Of a stretch of DNA of 64,000 bases, positions 19,363 through 30,681 are shown piece by piece. Below the pieces are notes generated by a model. It made no database searches. It had not been told where the DNA came from and saw only the letters and a list, made by a program, of their open reading frames with translations. Source of the stretch: Serpentinicella alkaliphila (GTDB taxonomy: Bacteria > Bacillota > Clostridia > Peptostreptococcales > Natronincolaceae); assembly GCF_018141405.1 (NCBI RefSeq), contig NZ_CP058648.1:1937001-2001000 (forward strand), in the 5' to 3' direction. Numbering within the stretch: the stretch's first letter is position 1; each line of letters opens with the position of its first letter. The position numbers were made by a program, and so were the translations under genes.

Positions 19363-20103
19363 ATGCGCAGACCTTTAATTGCTGGAAATTGGAAAATGAA
19401 CGGGAATAAAGAATTAGCATCAAAGCTTATTTTAGAACTAAAGGAAGAAAGCTTAAAAACTGATGTTGAAATAGTTGTTTGCTGTCCTTTTACTCTTCTG
19501 TCTCTTGGCGAAGATTTATGTAAAGAGTCTAACTTAAAGCTAGGTGCACAAAATCTACACTGGGAAGAAAAAGGAGCATTTACAGGGGAAATAAGTGCTC
19601 AAATGTTATTGGAGCATAATGTATCATATGTTATTATTGGTCACTCAGAACGAAGAGAATACTTTAATGAAACTAATGAAATAGTCAATAAGAAGGTATT
19701 AAATGCGATTGAGTCTGGACTAAAGCCTATACTCTGTGTTGGTGAGACATTAGAGGAAAAGAATGCAGGTAAAACAAATAGCAAAGTAAGTGAACAGGTA
19801 TTAAAGGCTTTAAGAGGTGTTGACAACTTAAATAACATTACTATTGCATATGAGCCAATCTGGGCTATAGGTACTGGTAAAACTCCAACTCCACAGGAAG
19901 CAAATGAGGTTATATCATATATTAGAAATACAATCTCTAAAGAGCTTGGAGAAGAGGTATCGGAAGAAATTAGAATATTATATGGTGGAAGTGTTAATGG
20001 TTCAAATGCCTCTGAGTTCCTTAATGAGGAGGATATAGATGGAGCTTTGGTTGGTGGAGCTAGCTTAAAGGTTGATGAGTTTATCGAGATTGTAAACTTT
20101 TAA
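19363..20103 (+). CDS. tpiA: triosephosphate isomerase
   Basis: 246 residues. ATG 19363 is preferred over ATG 19354, which is only 2 bases from AGGAGG. Hallmarks: 'IAGNWKMNG' with the active-site Lys, 'IIGHSERREYF' with the catalytic His, and 'AYEPIWAIGTG' with the catalytic Glu. Interconverts dihydroxyacetone phosphate and glyceraldehyde-3-phosphate. Cytoplasmic homodimer by family. Confidence 0.97.
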   Translation: MRRPLIAGNWKMNGNKELASKLILELKEESLKTDVEIVVCCPFTLLSLGEDLCKESNLKLGAQNLHWEEKGAFTGEISAQMLLEHNVSYVIIGHSERREYFNETNEIVNKKVLNAIESGLKPILCVGETLEEKNAGKTNSKVSEQVLKALRGVDNLNNITIAYEPIWAIGTGKTPTPQEANEVISYIRNTISKELGEEVSEEIRILYGGSVNGSNASEFLNEEDIDGALVGGASLKVDEFIEIVNF

Positions 20104-20125
20104 AATTAGAGAGGAAGGTTGTTGT

Positions 20126-21664
20126 ATGAAAAAACCAGTTGCCTTGATTATTTTAGATGGATTTGGACTAAGTGATGAAAATATAGGTAATGCCGTTAAA
20201 AAAGCACATTTGCCAAACTACAATAAACTAATTAATAGATATCCCCATACAAAAATTCAAGCAAGTGGTTTAGCTGTTGGATTGCCAGAGGGGCAGATGG
20301 GTAATTCTGAAGTTGGTCATCTTAATATAGGTGCTGGCAGAATTGTATATCAAGAACTAACACGCATATCTAGAGAAGTCAAAATTGGAAAATTCTTTAA
20401 AAATGAAACACTGTTACGTATTATGAAGTATGTTAATAACAATAACAAAAAACTCCATCTGATGGGATTACTATCAGATGGAGGGGTACATAGTCATATT
20501 GAGCATTTATTTGCCCTAATCGATATGGCTAAAGAGAATAACCTAAAGGATTTAGTAATTCACTGTTTTTTAGATGGAAGAGATACACCACCTAAAAGTG
20601 CTACTGAATACATAACTCAGCTTCAAGAAAAGGTTGATAATATAGGCATAGGAAGAATTTCTACAGTAAGTGGTAGGTATTATTCTATGGATAGAGATAG
20701 AAGATGGGAAAGAACTGTATTAGCATATGATGCCCTTGTGCAAGGGAAAGGTAGAAAAGCTAAAACTGCCCTGGAGGCTGTTACTAATGCATATGTATTA
20801 GGAGAAAACGATGAATTTGTTACACCTACAGTTATTACTAATGATACTAATTTTACTAATGATTGTATAAGCGAAGGAGATGGTGTAATATTCTTCAATT
20901 TTAGACCAGACAGAGCTAGACAAATAACTAAAGCCTTAGTAGAGAAAGAGTTTGATGGTTTCCAAAGGGAAACTGGATACATTCCTTTAAATTTTGTAAC
21001 TATGACACTATATGATAAAACAATAGAGGATGTTGAAATAGCTTATAAGCCTCAAAATATTAATAATACTTTAGGTGAATATTTAAGTAATTCAGGATAT
21101 AGTCAATTAAGAATAGCAGAGACAGAAAAATATGCTCATGTTACATATTTCTTTAATGGTGGAATCGAGAAGTCCTATGACAATGAGGATAGAAAGCTTA
21201 TTAAATCACCAGAGGTAGCAACATATGATTTAAAGCCTGAAATGAGTGCTATTGAAGTTACTAAAGAGGTAATTAATGCACTAGACGAAGATAAATACGA
21301 TTTTATCGTTTTAAACTATGCAAATCCAGACATGGTAGGACATACAGGAGATATAAGTGCTGTTATTAAAGCTTTAGAGGTAGTTGATAGATGCCTTGGT
21401 CAAGTAATTGATAAAATAGAGCAGAAGCATGGTAAAGCAATTGTAACTTCAGACCATGGAAATGCTGAAGAGATGATTAATTTAGAAAATGGTACGCCTA
21501 TTACTGCCCACACAACTAATTTAGTGCCATGTATAGTAATTAATGGAAATGTTAATGATCTTAGAATGGATGGAAAATTATGTGATATCGCTCCTACCTT
21601 ACTAGAATTATTAGGATTAGAACAACCAAGGGAAATGACAGGTAAAAGCTTACTAAAAATTTAA
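20126..21664 (+). CDS. gpmI: 2,3-bisphosphoglycerate-independent phosphoglycerate mutase
   Basis: 512 residues of the alkaline phosphatase superfamily. 'LIILDGFGLS' binds a metal; 'MGNSEVGHLNIGAGR' holds the phosphorylated Ser; 'NPDMVGHTG' and 'TSDHGNAEEM' supply further metal ligands. The Mn-dependent, pH-sensitive enzyme in Bacillus and Clostridium. Lies 22 bases after tpiA. Confidence 0.97.
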   Translation: MKKPVALIILDGFGLSDENIGNAVKKAHLPNYNKLINRYPHTKIQASGLAVGLPEGQMGNSEVGHLNIGAGRIVYQELTRISREVKIGKFFKNETLLRIMKYVNNNNKKLHLMGLLSDGGVHSHIEHLFALIDMAKENNLKDLVIHCFLDGRDTPPKSATEYITQLQEKVDNIGIGRISTVSGRYYSMDRDRRWERTVLAYDALVQGKGRKAKTALEAVTNAYVLGENDEFVTPTVITNDTNFTNDCISEGDGVIFFNFRPDRARQITKALVEKEFDGFQRETGYIPLNFVTMTLYDKTIEDVEIAYKPQNINNTLGEYLSNSGYSQLRIAETEKYAHVTYFFNGGIEKSYDNEDRKLIKSPEVATYDLKPEMSAIEVTKEVINALDEDKYDFIVLNYANPDMVGHTGDISAVIKALEVVDRCLGQVIDKIEQKHGKAIVTSDHGNAEEMINLENGTPITAHTTNLVPCIVINGNVNDLRMDGKLCDIAPTLLELLGLEQPREMTGKSLLKI

Positions 21665-21673
21665 TTAAACTAG

Positions 21674-22996
<1,323 letters not shown>

Positions 22997-23011
22997 ACAA
23001 AATTATTTTGG

Positions 23012-23041
23012 TTGACCTTTGAATAGTCACTATGTTAAAAT
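23012..23041 (+). promoter_or_regulatory. probable sigma-A promoter for secG
   Basis: TTGACC, 18-base spacer, TAAAAT, about 36 bases before the secG start. Confidence 0.5.
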
Positions 23042-23076
23042 ATGAATGTTAATTGCGTGCTGGGAGGTGGAAATGA

Positions 23077-23304
23077 ATGCGAACAGTATTAATGGTTGTA
23101 CAATTAATTGTGTCAATTATTTTAATAGTTACTATTTTATTACAATCAGGCAAAAGTGCTGGTTTATCTGGATCAATTGCAGGTGGATCTGAGCAAATGT
23201 ATGGAGGTAAAGCAAGGGGTTACGAAGCAATGCTAAGTAAATTAACAGCTGTTTCAGCTGCAGTATTTATAATAGTTGCTTTAGCGCTTGTTACAATACA
23301 ATAA
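23077..23304 (+). CDS. secG: preprotein translocase subunit SecG
   Basis: 75 residues with two membrane spans (about 4-22 and 54-73) and the conserved loop 'LLQSGKSAGLSGSIAGG'. Auxiliary subunit of SecYEG. In many Firmicutes secG lies between eno and rnr, as here, though hppA is inserted in between. Confidence 0.95.
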   Translation: MRTVLMVVQLIVSIILIVTILLQSGKSAGLSGSIAGGSEQMYGGKARGYEAMLSKLTAVSAAVFIIVALALVTIQ

Positions 23305-23341
23305 TAATTTAACTGAATAGTATAAGGAGGAACAAAAGATA

Positions 23342-25375
23342 ATGAGTAACTGGATGATTTTAGCACCAATCACTGGTGTTATCGCACTAATATTTGCATA
23401 TATTTTAACGAACAGAATCAATAGTGTTGACCCAGGAAATGAGAGAATGCGAGAGATTGCATCTTACATAGAAGAGGGTTCAATGGCTTTCTTAACTAGA
23501 GAATATAAAACCCTCGTAATCTTTGCAATTGTACTGTTTTTTGTTTTAGGTATAGGTTTAAAAAGTTGGCTTACGGCAATTTGTTTCTTGGTAGGGGCAC
23601 TTTTCTCAGGTTTAGCGGGATTCTTTGGAATGAGAGTTGCTACTAAGGCAAATGTTAGAACAGCAAATGGAGCTAAAGAAGGTGGAATGAACAAAGCTTT
23701 AAGTGTTGCCTTTTCTGGTGGAGCTGTTATGGGTATGTCAGTTGTAGGATTAGGATTACTAGGTGTTGGTGGACTATTTATAATATTAAATAATTTAACT
23801 GGTGATTCAGCTCAAGCGGCTGAAATTATAACAGGATTTGCTTTAGGTGCATCTTCAATAGCTTTATTTGGACGTGTTGGTGGTGGAATCTATACTAAAG
23901 CTGCGGACGTTGGTGCTGACTTAGTTGGTAAAGTTGAAGCAGGGATTCCTGAAGATGATCCAAGAAACCCAGCGGTTATAGCAGATAACGTTGGAGATAA
24001 CGTAGGTGACGTTGCTGGTATGGGTGCTGACTTATTTGAGTCATATGTTGGATCTATTATCGCTGCAATTGCTTTAGGTTTAATTGCTAATAATGGACAA
24101 TATGGATTAAATGGAGCTTTATTCCCATTATTATTATCTGCAACTGGAATTATTGCATCTATTATTGGAACGTTCTTCGTTAAAGGAGATGAAAACTCAG
24201 ATCCTTCTAGAGCACTTCATATGGGAACATATGTAAGTGGTGCAATTACAGTTGGTATTGCGTTTTTCTTAAGTACAAGGTTATTAGGAGATATTAGAGG
24301 ATTTTTAGCTATAGTAACAGGACTTATTGTAGGTTTATTAATAGCTAATATCACTGAGAGATATACATCAGGTGAGTATGCAAGTGTTAAAAAGATTGCT
24401 CAACAATCTGAGACAGGTCCCGCTACAACTATTATTAGTGGATTAGCAGTAGGAATGATGTCAACTGCTTGGCCAATTTTAATTATAGCAGTAGGTATTT
24501 TAATTGCTTTTGGTGTTGCTGGATTATACGGAATCGCCTTAGCAGCAGTTGGTATGTTAGCAACAGCTGGTATGACTATAGCAGTAGATGCTTACGGTCC
24601 TATAGCAGATAATGCTGGTGGTATTGCTGAAATGTGTGAATTACCAAAGGATGTAAGAAAAATTACAGATAAACTAGATGCAGTAGGAAACACTACAGCT
24701 GCAATTGGTAAAGGTTTTGCAATTGGTTCAGCTGCCTTAACTGCCTTAGCTTTATTTGCTACTTACACTGCGGCTGTTGGATTAAATATGATTGACTTAA
24801 CAAGCCCAGCGGTTATTGCGGGTATGTTAATTGGTGGAATGCTTCCGTTCCTATTCTCTGCTATGACGATGGAAGCAGTAGGTAAAGCTGCATTCCAAAT
24901 GATTGAAGAAGTTAGAAGACAATTTAGAGAAATTCCAGGAATTATGGAAGGTACAGGAAAACCTGAGTATGCTAAATGTGTAGATATCAGTACTGCAGCA
25001 GCTTTAAGAGAAATGATTATCCCTGGTGTATTAGCAGTTGTTGCGCCAATTGCTACTGGAGTTCTTTTAGGAGCAGATGCAGTTGGTGGTTTATTAGCAG
25101 GTTCATTAGTAGCAGGAGTTCTTTTAGCTATTATGATGGCGAATGCAGGTGGAGCATGGGATAATGCTAAAAAATATATCGAAGAAGGAAACCATGGTGG
25201 AAAAGGTAGTGAACCTCATAAAGCTGCGGTTGTAGGAGATACAGTAGGGGATCCATTCAAAGATACTTCTGGACCTTCAATTAACATCTTAATTAAGTTA
25301 ATGACAATTGTATCAGTAGTATTTGCTCCTTTATTTGCTCAATTTGGTGGATTATTATTAAGATTCTTTGAATAG
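23342..25375 (+). CDS. hppA: membrane-bound pyrophosphatase, ion-pumping, potassium-dependent type
   Basis: 677 residues, about 16 membrane spans. Pyrophosphate-binding '[20 protein letters not shown]' and '[17 protein letters not shown]', and '[16 protein letters not shown]' near the C-terminus. In '[10 protein letters not shown]' the Ala in place of Lys marks the K+-dependent subfamily, which includes Na+ pumps as well as H+ pumps. It couples pyrophosphate hydrolysis to ion export and saves energy in fermenters. Whether it moves Na+ or H+ is not decided here. Confidence 0.95.
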   Translation: MSNWMILAPITGVIALIFAYILTNRINSVDPGNERMREIASYIEEGSMAFLTREYKTLVIFAIVLFFVLGIGLKSWLTAICFLVGALFSGLAGFFGMRVATKANVRTANGAKEGGMNKALSVAFSGGAVMGMSVVGLGLLGVGGLFIILNNLTGDSAQAAEIITGFALGASSIALFGRVGGGIYTKAADVGADLVGKVEAGIPEDDPRNPAVIADNVGDNVGDVAGMGADLFESYVGSIIAAIALGLIANNGQYGLNGALFPLLLSATGIIASIIGTFFVKGDENSDPSRALHMGTYVSGAITVGIAFFLSTRLLGDIRGFLAIVTGLIVGLLIANITERYTSGEYASVKKIAQQSETGPATTIISGLAVGMMSTAWPILIIAVGILIAFGVAGLYGIALAAVGMLATAGMTIAVDAYGPIADNAGGIAEMCELPKDVRKITDKLDAVGNTTAAIGKGFAIGSAALTALALFATYTAAVGLNMIDLTSPAVIAGMLIGGMLPFLFSAMTMEAVGKAAFQMIEEVRRQFREIPGIMEGTGKPEYAKCVDISTAAALREMIIPGVLAVVAPIATGVLLGADAVGGLLAGSLVAGVLLAIMMANAGGAWDNAKKYIEEGNHGGKGSEPHKAAVVGDTVGDPFKDTSGPSINILIKLMTIVSVVFAPLFAQFGGLLLRFFE

Positions 25376-25387
25376 AATATACATTAA

Positions 25388-25420
25388 AAACCCTTAATAA
25401 AAAAAATTAAGGGTTTTTTT
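25388..25420 (+). terminator. rho-independent terminator after hppA
   Basis: AAACCCTTAAT / ATTAAGGGTTT stem with an A-rich loop and a long T run. Confidence 0.9.
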
Positions 25421-25456
25421 GACTCGAAAATATAAATAATAAATGGGGGATGAAAA

Positions 25457-25768
25457 ATGAATAGCTTAGTTCAGATATTATATGGCTATTCTAGAATACT
25501 TTTTATTTTTATCATATATTTAATAGCTGTAAACATTTTTTCATTTGCACTAATGTTTATTGATAAGTACAAGGCTAAAAGGGATCAGTGGAGAATTAAA
25601 GAATCAACATTTATCGTTCTTTCGTTTGTCGGAGGATCTATTGGGGTATTAATAGGTATGGTTGCATTTAGACATAAGACAAATAAGCAAAAGTTTTATA
25701 TTGGAGTACCGATATTTTATTTGATAAACATTATAGTGTTCTACATAATTATAAACAGATTTGTTTAA
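25457..25768 (+). CDS. DUF1294 family membrane protein
   Basis: 103 residues. Three hydrophobic segments (about 12-34, 48-66 and 80-100) with the family block 'MFIDKYKAKRDQWRIKE' and 'FRHKTNKQKF'. Small integral membrane protein of unknown function, widely distributed. ATG follows AAATGGGGGATG. Confidence 0.85.
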   Translation: MNSLVQILYGYSRILFIFIIYLIAVNIFSFALMFIDKYKAKRDQWRIKESTFIVLSFVGGSIGVLIGMVAFRHKTNKQKFYIGVPIFYLINIIVFYIIINRFV

Positions 25769-25882
25769 AAGAACCTATTTCCCAGGAAAAGTGTTGTAAT
25801 ATGTCAAAAAGACTAAAAATATAACTTTGGTGCATAATATATTTTATCAGAGTAAACACACCGCAGTATTAGGAGGTATAGA

Positions 25883-28015
25883 ATGTCTATAAAAGAGAAA
25901 ATAGTGGAATTTATGAGAGAGTCCGCTTATAGTCCAATGCTTGAAGAAGAACTAATAAATGCTTTAGAAATTGAAGGTAAAGAAAAAAAGGTATTTGGTA
26001 AACTTTTAAGCGAGATGGAACAAGAAGGTTTAATAATTAAAACTAGAAAGAAAAGATATGGTGTTCCTGAGAGAATGGGACTAATCGTAGGTAGGCTTGA
26101 AAGCCATTCGAGAGGTTACGGATTTGTTGTTTCTGAGTTAGAAGAAGTAAGGGATGTATTTATACCGTCAAACTTTATGAATGGTGGTATGCATAGAGAC
26201 AAGGTTATTGCTAGAATTAACAATATGGGTAGTGATTCAAAAAAATGTGAAGGCGAAATAATAAGGATTCTTGAAAGAGCCAATTCAGAAATTGTTGGTA
26301 CTTATGAGGATAGTAGAAATTTTGGATTTGTTGTTCCAGATGATAATAAACTATCGATGGATGTATTTATACCGAAAGGTGAGCGAAATGGAGCTAAAAC
26401 TGGAAGCAAGGTAGTATGTGAAATTACAAAATGGCCTGAGGCCAGAAGAAACCCGGAAGGAAGAATAATCGAGGTATTAGGCGATAAGGACGATGTTGGA
26501 ACTGATATTTTAGCAATAATGAGACAGTATAAGTTAGATCCAGATTTTCCTGAGGAAGTAATGGATGAAGTTAATTCTATTCCAGAGGAAATACCTGAGG
26601 ATGAAATTAAAAGAAGAGTTGATTTAAGACATATAAAAATGGTCACAATCGACGGGGCAGATGCAAAGGATTTAGACGATGCAGTTTCTGTTGAAAAACT
26701 AGGCAACGGAAATTATAAGTTGGGTGTTCATATTGCTGATGTAGCACATTATGTAAGAGAAAATACAGAATTAGATAAGGAAGCAGTAAAAAGGGCTACT
26801 AGTGTTTATCTAGTGGATAGAGTTATTCCAATGTTACCTAAAAAATTATCAAATGGGGTTTGTAGTTTGAATCCACATATAGATAGATTAACTCTAACAT
26901 GTTTTATGGAAATTGATAGTAAAGGTAAAGTTGTAAATCATGAAATAATGGAAAGTGTAATCAAAATAAATGAAAGAATGATTTATGAGGATGTTTCTAA
27001 TATATTAGAAAAAGATGATCCAGTTTTGAAGGAAAGATATAAAGATCTATTAGAAGATTTTAAAACTATGGAAGAGTTATATAAAATCTTAAATAAACGA
27101 AGAGACGATAGGGGAGCTATAGATTTTGATTTCCCTGAGTCGAAAGTTATCCTAGACGACAAGGGTAAACCTATTGAAATTAAAAGATACGAGAGAAGAA
27201 CTGCTAATAGAATAATCGAAGAATTCATGTTAGTGTGTAATGAAACAGTGTCTGAGCATTATCACTGGCTAAATGCTCCATTTGTTTATCGTGTTCATGA
27301 GGAACCAAGTTTAGAGAGAATTGAGGAATTCAATAAGTTTATTCATAATTTTGGATATCATTTAAAGGGTTTAACAGAAGAGATTCATCCAAAGACACTT
27401 CAAGATTTATTAAAAAAAATTGAGGGTAAAAAAGAAGAAGCAGTTATAAATACTTTAATGTTAAGATCTTTAAGAAAGGCTAGATATGCCCCAAATAATT
27501 TAGGACACTTTGGATTAGCAGCGAAGTATTATTCGCACTTTACATCACCTATTAGAAGGTATCCAGACTTAATGATTCATAGAATAATTAAGGAGCATCT
27601 GCAAGGTAAGCTAACTGGTAAACGAAGTGAAAAACTTAAGGCAACAGTGGCGTATATTTCTGATCAATCTTCAGCTAGAGAAAGAATTGCTGATGATGCT
27701 GAAAGAGATACAGTAGATTTAAAGAAAGCAGAATATATGCAAGAACGTATTGGAGAAGTATTCGAAGGAATTGTATCAGGTATAACATCCTTTGGTATGT
27801 TTGTAGAGTTAGGAAATACAATTGAAGGTATGGTAAGATTAAGCTCATTAGTTGATGATTATTATATTTATAATAGCGAACACCACTCTCTTACTGGGGA
27901 AAGAACAAAGAAAACCTATAGAATAGGTGATGAAGTAACGATCCAGGTTGCTAGAGTAGATCTAATGCAGAAAGAGATTGATTTCAATTTAATAGACACT
28001 ACTAATAACAACTAA
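25883..28015 (+). CDS. rnr: ribonuclease R
   Basis: 710 residues. An N-terminal winged helix (1-60), two cold-shock/OB regions, the RNB catalytic domain with the Asp cluster in 'TIDGADAKDLDDAVSVEKL', and an S1 domain at about 625-705 ('GEVFEGIVSGITSFGMFVEL'). A processive 3'-5' exoribonuclease that degrades structured RNA and works with tmRNA. smpB and ssrA, often its neighbours, are absent here. Confidence 0.96.
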   Translation: MSIKEKIVEFMRESAYSPMLEEELINALEIEGKEKKVFGKLLSEMEQEGLIIKTRKKRYGVPERMGLIVGRLESHSRGYGFVVSELEEVRDVFIPSNFMNGGMHRDKVIARINNMGSDSKKCEGEIIRILERANSEIVGTYEDSRNFGFVVPDDNKLSMDVFIPKGERNGAKTGSKVVCEITKWPEARRNPEGRIIEVLGDKDDVGTDILAIMRQYKLDPDFPEEVMDEVNSIPEEIPEDEIKRRVDLRHIKMVTIDGADAKDLDDAVSVEKLGNGNYKLGVHIADVAHYVRENTELDKEAVKRATSVYLVDRVIPMLPKKLSNGVCSLNPHIDRLTLTCFMEIDSKGKVVNHEIMESVIKINERMIYEDVSNILEKDDPVLKERYKDLLEDFKTMEELYKILNKRRDDRGAIDFDFPESKVILDDKGKPIEIKRYERRTANRIIEEFMLVCNETVSEHYHWLNAPFVYRVHEEPSLERIEEFNKFIHNFGYHLKGLTEEIHPKTLQDLLKKIEGKKEEAVINTLMLRSLRKARYAPNNLGHFGLAAKYYSHFTSPIRRYPDLMIHRIIKEHLQGKLTGKRSEKLKATVAYISDQSSARERIADDAERDTVDLKKAEYMQERIGEVFEGIVSGITSFGMFVELGNTIEGMVRLSSLVDDYYIYNSEHHSLTGERTKKTYRIGDEVTIQVARVDLMQKEIDFNLIDTTNNN

Positions 28016-28040
28016 ATAAATAAAACAATAGATAATAAAA

Positions 28041-28077
28041 TATAATCGGTATAGCTCTGTTAGCTATACCGATTATA
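28041..28077. terminator. hairpin between convergent genes, likely bidirectional terminator
   Basis: A perfect 16-bp stem (28041-28056 with 28062-28077) and a CTGTT loop. T tracts on either side are weak. It separates rnr from the convergent exonuclease gene. Confidence 0.6.
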
Positions 28078-28099
28078 TCATTATATGATATAAGGGTGT

Positions 28100-29116
28100 T
28101 TACAGTAAATAAAGGATAGTATCATTAATAAGCTGAGTAGCTGAGTCTATCTTTATTCTATTACCAATACTTATAATTAAGTTGTCATTTACAATTTGGT
28201 CCTTATAAATATTTATATTGTTATTTAGGAAATCCAAAGAATTTATATTAATGGCATAGAAGTGTTTCGTTTCATTTATATTAAATTTATTTAAGTAGTA
28301 GGACAGTTCAAAGAAGCCTTCCTTAGGTACCCATTTGAATCTAAAGGCCGTATGATGATGAACTTGATCAACTATGTGATTTAGAACTTTACTTCTACCT
28401 CGTAGAACCAAAGTTCTATCTTTTAGAGCAATGTCTATAACAAAATAATTTAAATCTATAGGCTCATCATTAAAGTTTTTATCTATAATTATTGTAGCAA
28501 ACTCATTTTTATGAACAGGTATATGCTTATATATATTTAGTATCTTACCTAAGTGATATATGTCCTCATAGTTATGAAGCATAATCTTGTTTAATAGTTC
28601 TTCATCATTACACTTAGTATATTCATTATACAAAAGCACACTATCTTTTCCACTAATGGTATCCTTTCTATCAATTCTTAGAAATTTCTCAATACTTTTC
28701 AATTTATAATCCTTAAGATTTAGCATATCAGAATATATCTTTAAATGCTTAAAAATATCTATATGGTCTATTAATTGAAGTGAATGACCAATTGTATGTT
28801 TATCAAATCTAGCTTGTAGAAAAGGAATATCAAAGTTTTTGCCATTAAAAGTTATCAATAGGTCAAAATCATTGATCTCTTGGTTAAAACGTTGTAAAAT
28901 ATTTAGTTCTTCATCCTGTTTCTCTGCAAATAATTGCTTTATTACAGGTTTTTTATTGTCAAAAAAGAGATAACCAATAAGTATAACTTTATCTTTATTT
29001 CTATTAAGACCCGTAGTCTCTATATCAAAAATACAAACATTTCTATTTTCAATTAATTCATGTATTATTTGAGGAAACTCATAAATTTCTTCCAGTAAGT
29101 AGCTAAATTCCTTCAT
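28100..29116 (-). CDS. RNase H-like 3'-5' exonuclease domain protein (YprB type)
   Basis: 338 residues. A DnaQ-like domain carries 'FDIETTGLNRNKDKV' (DxE of Exo I), 'LITFNGKNFDIPFLQARF' (Exo II), and 'HNYEDIYHLGKI' (Exo III Asp). This matches the YprB/RNase_H_2 family; in Bacillus it is adjacent to a helicase, but here it stands alone. The remaining C-terminal 140 residues are not recognised. Nucleic-acid substrate unknown. Confidence 0.85.
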   Translation of the reverse strand: MKEFSYLLEEIYEFPQIIHELIENRNVCIFDIETTGLNRNKDKVILIGYLFFDNKKPVIKQLFAEKQDEELNILQRFNQEINDFDLLITFNGKNFDIPFLQARFDKHTIGHSLQLIDHIDIFKHLKIYSDMLNLKDYKLKSIEKFLRIDRKDTISGKDSVLLYNEYTKCNDEELLNKIMLHNYEDIYHLGKILNIYKHIPVHKNEFATIIIDKNFNDEPIDLNYFVIDIALKDRTLVLRGRSKVLNHIVDQVHHHTAFRFKWVPKEGFFELSYYLNKFNINETKHFYAININSLDFLNNNINIYKDQIVNDNLIISIGNRIKIDSATQLINDTILYLL

Positions 29117-29155
29117 ACCTTCCTCCTGATTTTAATATACAAATATACTATCAGA

Positions 29156-29174
29156 TTTACATGCAATATGTAAA
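29156..29174. promoter_or_regulatory. inverted repeat in divergent promoter region
   Basis: TTTACAT and ATGTAAA separated by GCAAT, between the divergently read exonuclease and SLH genes. Could be an operator; no regulator is proposed. Confidence 0.3.
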
Positions 29175-29247
29175 CATTTATCGAAATTGGTGTTTGTACA
29201 CCTGAAAATTGTGGTAATAACATAATATATCGAGAGGGGGTGTAAAT

Positions 29248-30648
29248 ATGTTAAAAAAAGCAACGATTCTTTTAGTTATAATTCTGTTTTTCAGTTTATG
29301 TTTAAGTTATGCCCAGTATTTAGACATAGACAACCATTGGAGTGCTGATAGTGTTTATTGGGCTACTAATGATGTAAAAATATTTAAGGGGTATCCAGAC
29401 GGAACTTTTAGACCAGAAGAGCATATAACAAGAGCACAATATATAGCATTATTAAATAGGATTTTAGAAAGTAAAAATGGCTATACGAATAATAACGCTG
29501 ACACAATTCTAAGTTACATAGACATTGATAATACTCACTGGGCATATAAAGAAATAGAGCATTTTTCAAGTGCTATTGATTCCTTAGGATTTGCAAATAT
29601 TTCCTTAGAGGACATCTTTATTGGTAATAGACTATATCCTAATAGAAAGATATCTAGATTTGAAGCTGCTATTTTAACAAGAGCCATTACAACACCTCCT
29701 ATTTACATTCAGAGCAATAAATTCGATGATATTCCGGTTAACATTAGGTTTTTTAATGAATTAAGTGAGTTAGTAAACAATGGAATAATACTAGGCTTCA
29801 ATAATAAATTTAGACCATATGATTATGTGACTAGAGCTGAATCAGCAACAATTATAAAACGTATTTATAATGATCTAGATTATGTAAGTAATAATATATT
29901 AACAGTACTACCAATAGAAGAAAAGATTAATAAAAACTACCCTTTATTTTCAATAAATTTAAATGGTGGGCAGCTTAGTATAGAGGATAGATTATTTATT
30001 GATGCAATAACTTCCTTAGAGTATAAAGAGTTTATAGGTTTTATACCTTTTGAAGAGCAACATTTGTATGATTTAACTCCAATAAAAACCTTATGGGAAT
30101 TAAAACAGAAAAAATATAAAAATTTATTAGGTGTTAATTACTACATTTTAAAATATGACAATTCTATAAATGATGTTAATAAAGCTGATATTTTAGAAGA
30201 GACATTATCATATTATGTTAGTGTGGATGAGAGTTTTGTAGATGGTATATATAATTTACTATTATACGCTTACGAAAATATAGAATATGTTAATATAGAT
30301 TTATTAAAGAATGCAATAGAAAAGTTTTATACAGCTTCACATACACAAGAAAAAATTTATAGTGGAGTACTATTGTCCATAATCCACTATAAGCTAAATA
30401 ATATTAAGGAAGCTAAGGAAATACATACCAATTTATTAAATACTGATAATTTAGATATTAGACTTGAAACTCACTTAGCTTTAAATAAAACGTATCTTGA
30501 ATACAAAGCCTCTGGTAAAAGTAGAGCTTTAGAGTACTTAGAAGATATAATTTCAGAATTACGTGAAAATAGGCAGTTTAGTATGTATAGTGATGAGCTA
30601 GACTCTAATTATACATCATTTAAAAAACAGCTATTAATGGAACCGTAG
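29248..30648 (+). CDS. S-layer homology domain protein
   Basis: 466 residues. A signal peptide (about 1-22) is followed by three SLH repeats: residues 24-72 ('YPDGTFRPEEHITRAQYIAL'), about 90-148 ('LYPNRKISRFEAAI'), and about 158-208 ('FRPYDYVTRAESATII'). SLH domains anchor proteins to secondary cell-wall polymers. The C-terminal 250 residues are helical and repeat-like with TPR character, not assigned. Ribosome site GAGGGGG. Confidence 0.9.
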   Translation: MLKKATILLVIILFFSLCLSYAQYLDIDNHWSADSVYWATNDVKIFKGYPDGTFRPEEHITRAQYIALLNRILESKNGYTNNNADTILSYIDIDNTHWAYKEIEHFSSAIDSLGFANISLEDIFIGNRLYPNRKISRFEAAILTRAITTPPIYIQSNKFDDIPVNIRFFNELSELVNNGIILGFNNKFRPYDYVTRAESATIIKRIYNDLDYVSNNILTVLPIEEKINKNYPLFSINLNGGQLSIEDRLFIDAITSLEYKEFIGFIPFEEQHLYDLTPIKTLWELKQKKYKNLLGVNYYILKYDNSINDVNKADILEETLSYYVSVDESFVDGIYNLLLYAYENIEYVNIDLLKNAIEKFYTASHTQEKIYSGVLLSIIHYKLNNIKEAKEIHTNLLNTDNLDIRLETHLALNKTYLEYKASGKSRALEYLEDIISELRENRQFSMYSDELDSNYTSFKKQLLMEP

Positions 30649-30660
30649 GTTGCTACGGTT
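30641..30660. terminator. hairpin between convergent SLH and asparaginase genes
   Basis: AACCGTAG / CTACGGTT with GTTG loop. The 5' arm contains the TAG stop codon of the SLH gene. T tracts are poor, so strength is uncertain. Confidence 0.5.
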
Positions 30661-30681
30661 CATTTCAATTATATATAACAA

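Noticed and set aside
24976-25164. Cys/Ser-rich ORF inside hppA
   Set aside because: Overlapping frame of a highly conserved gene, with no ribosome site.
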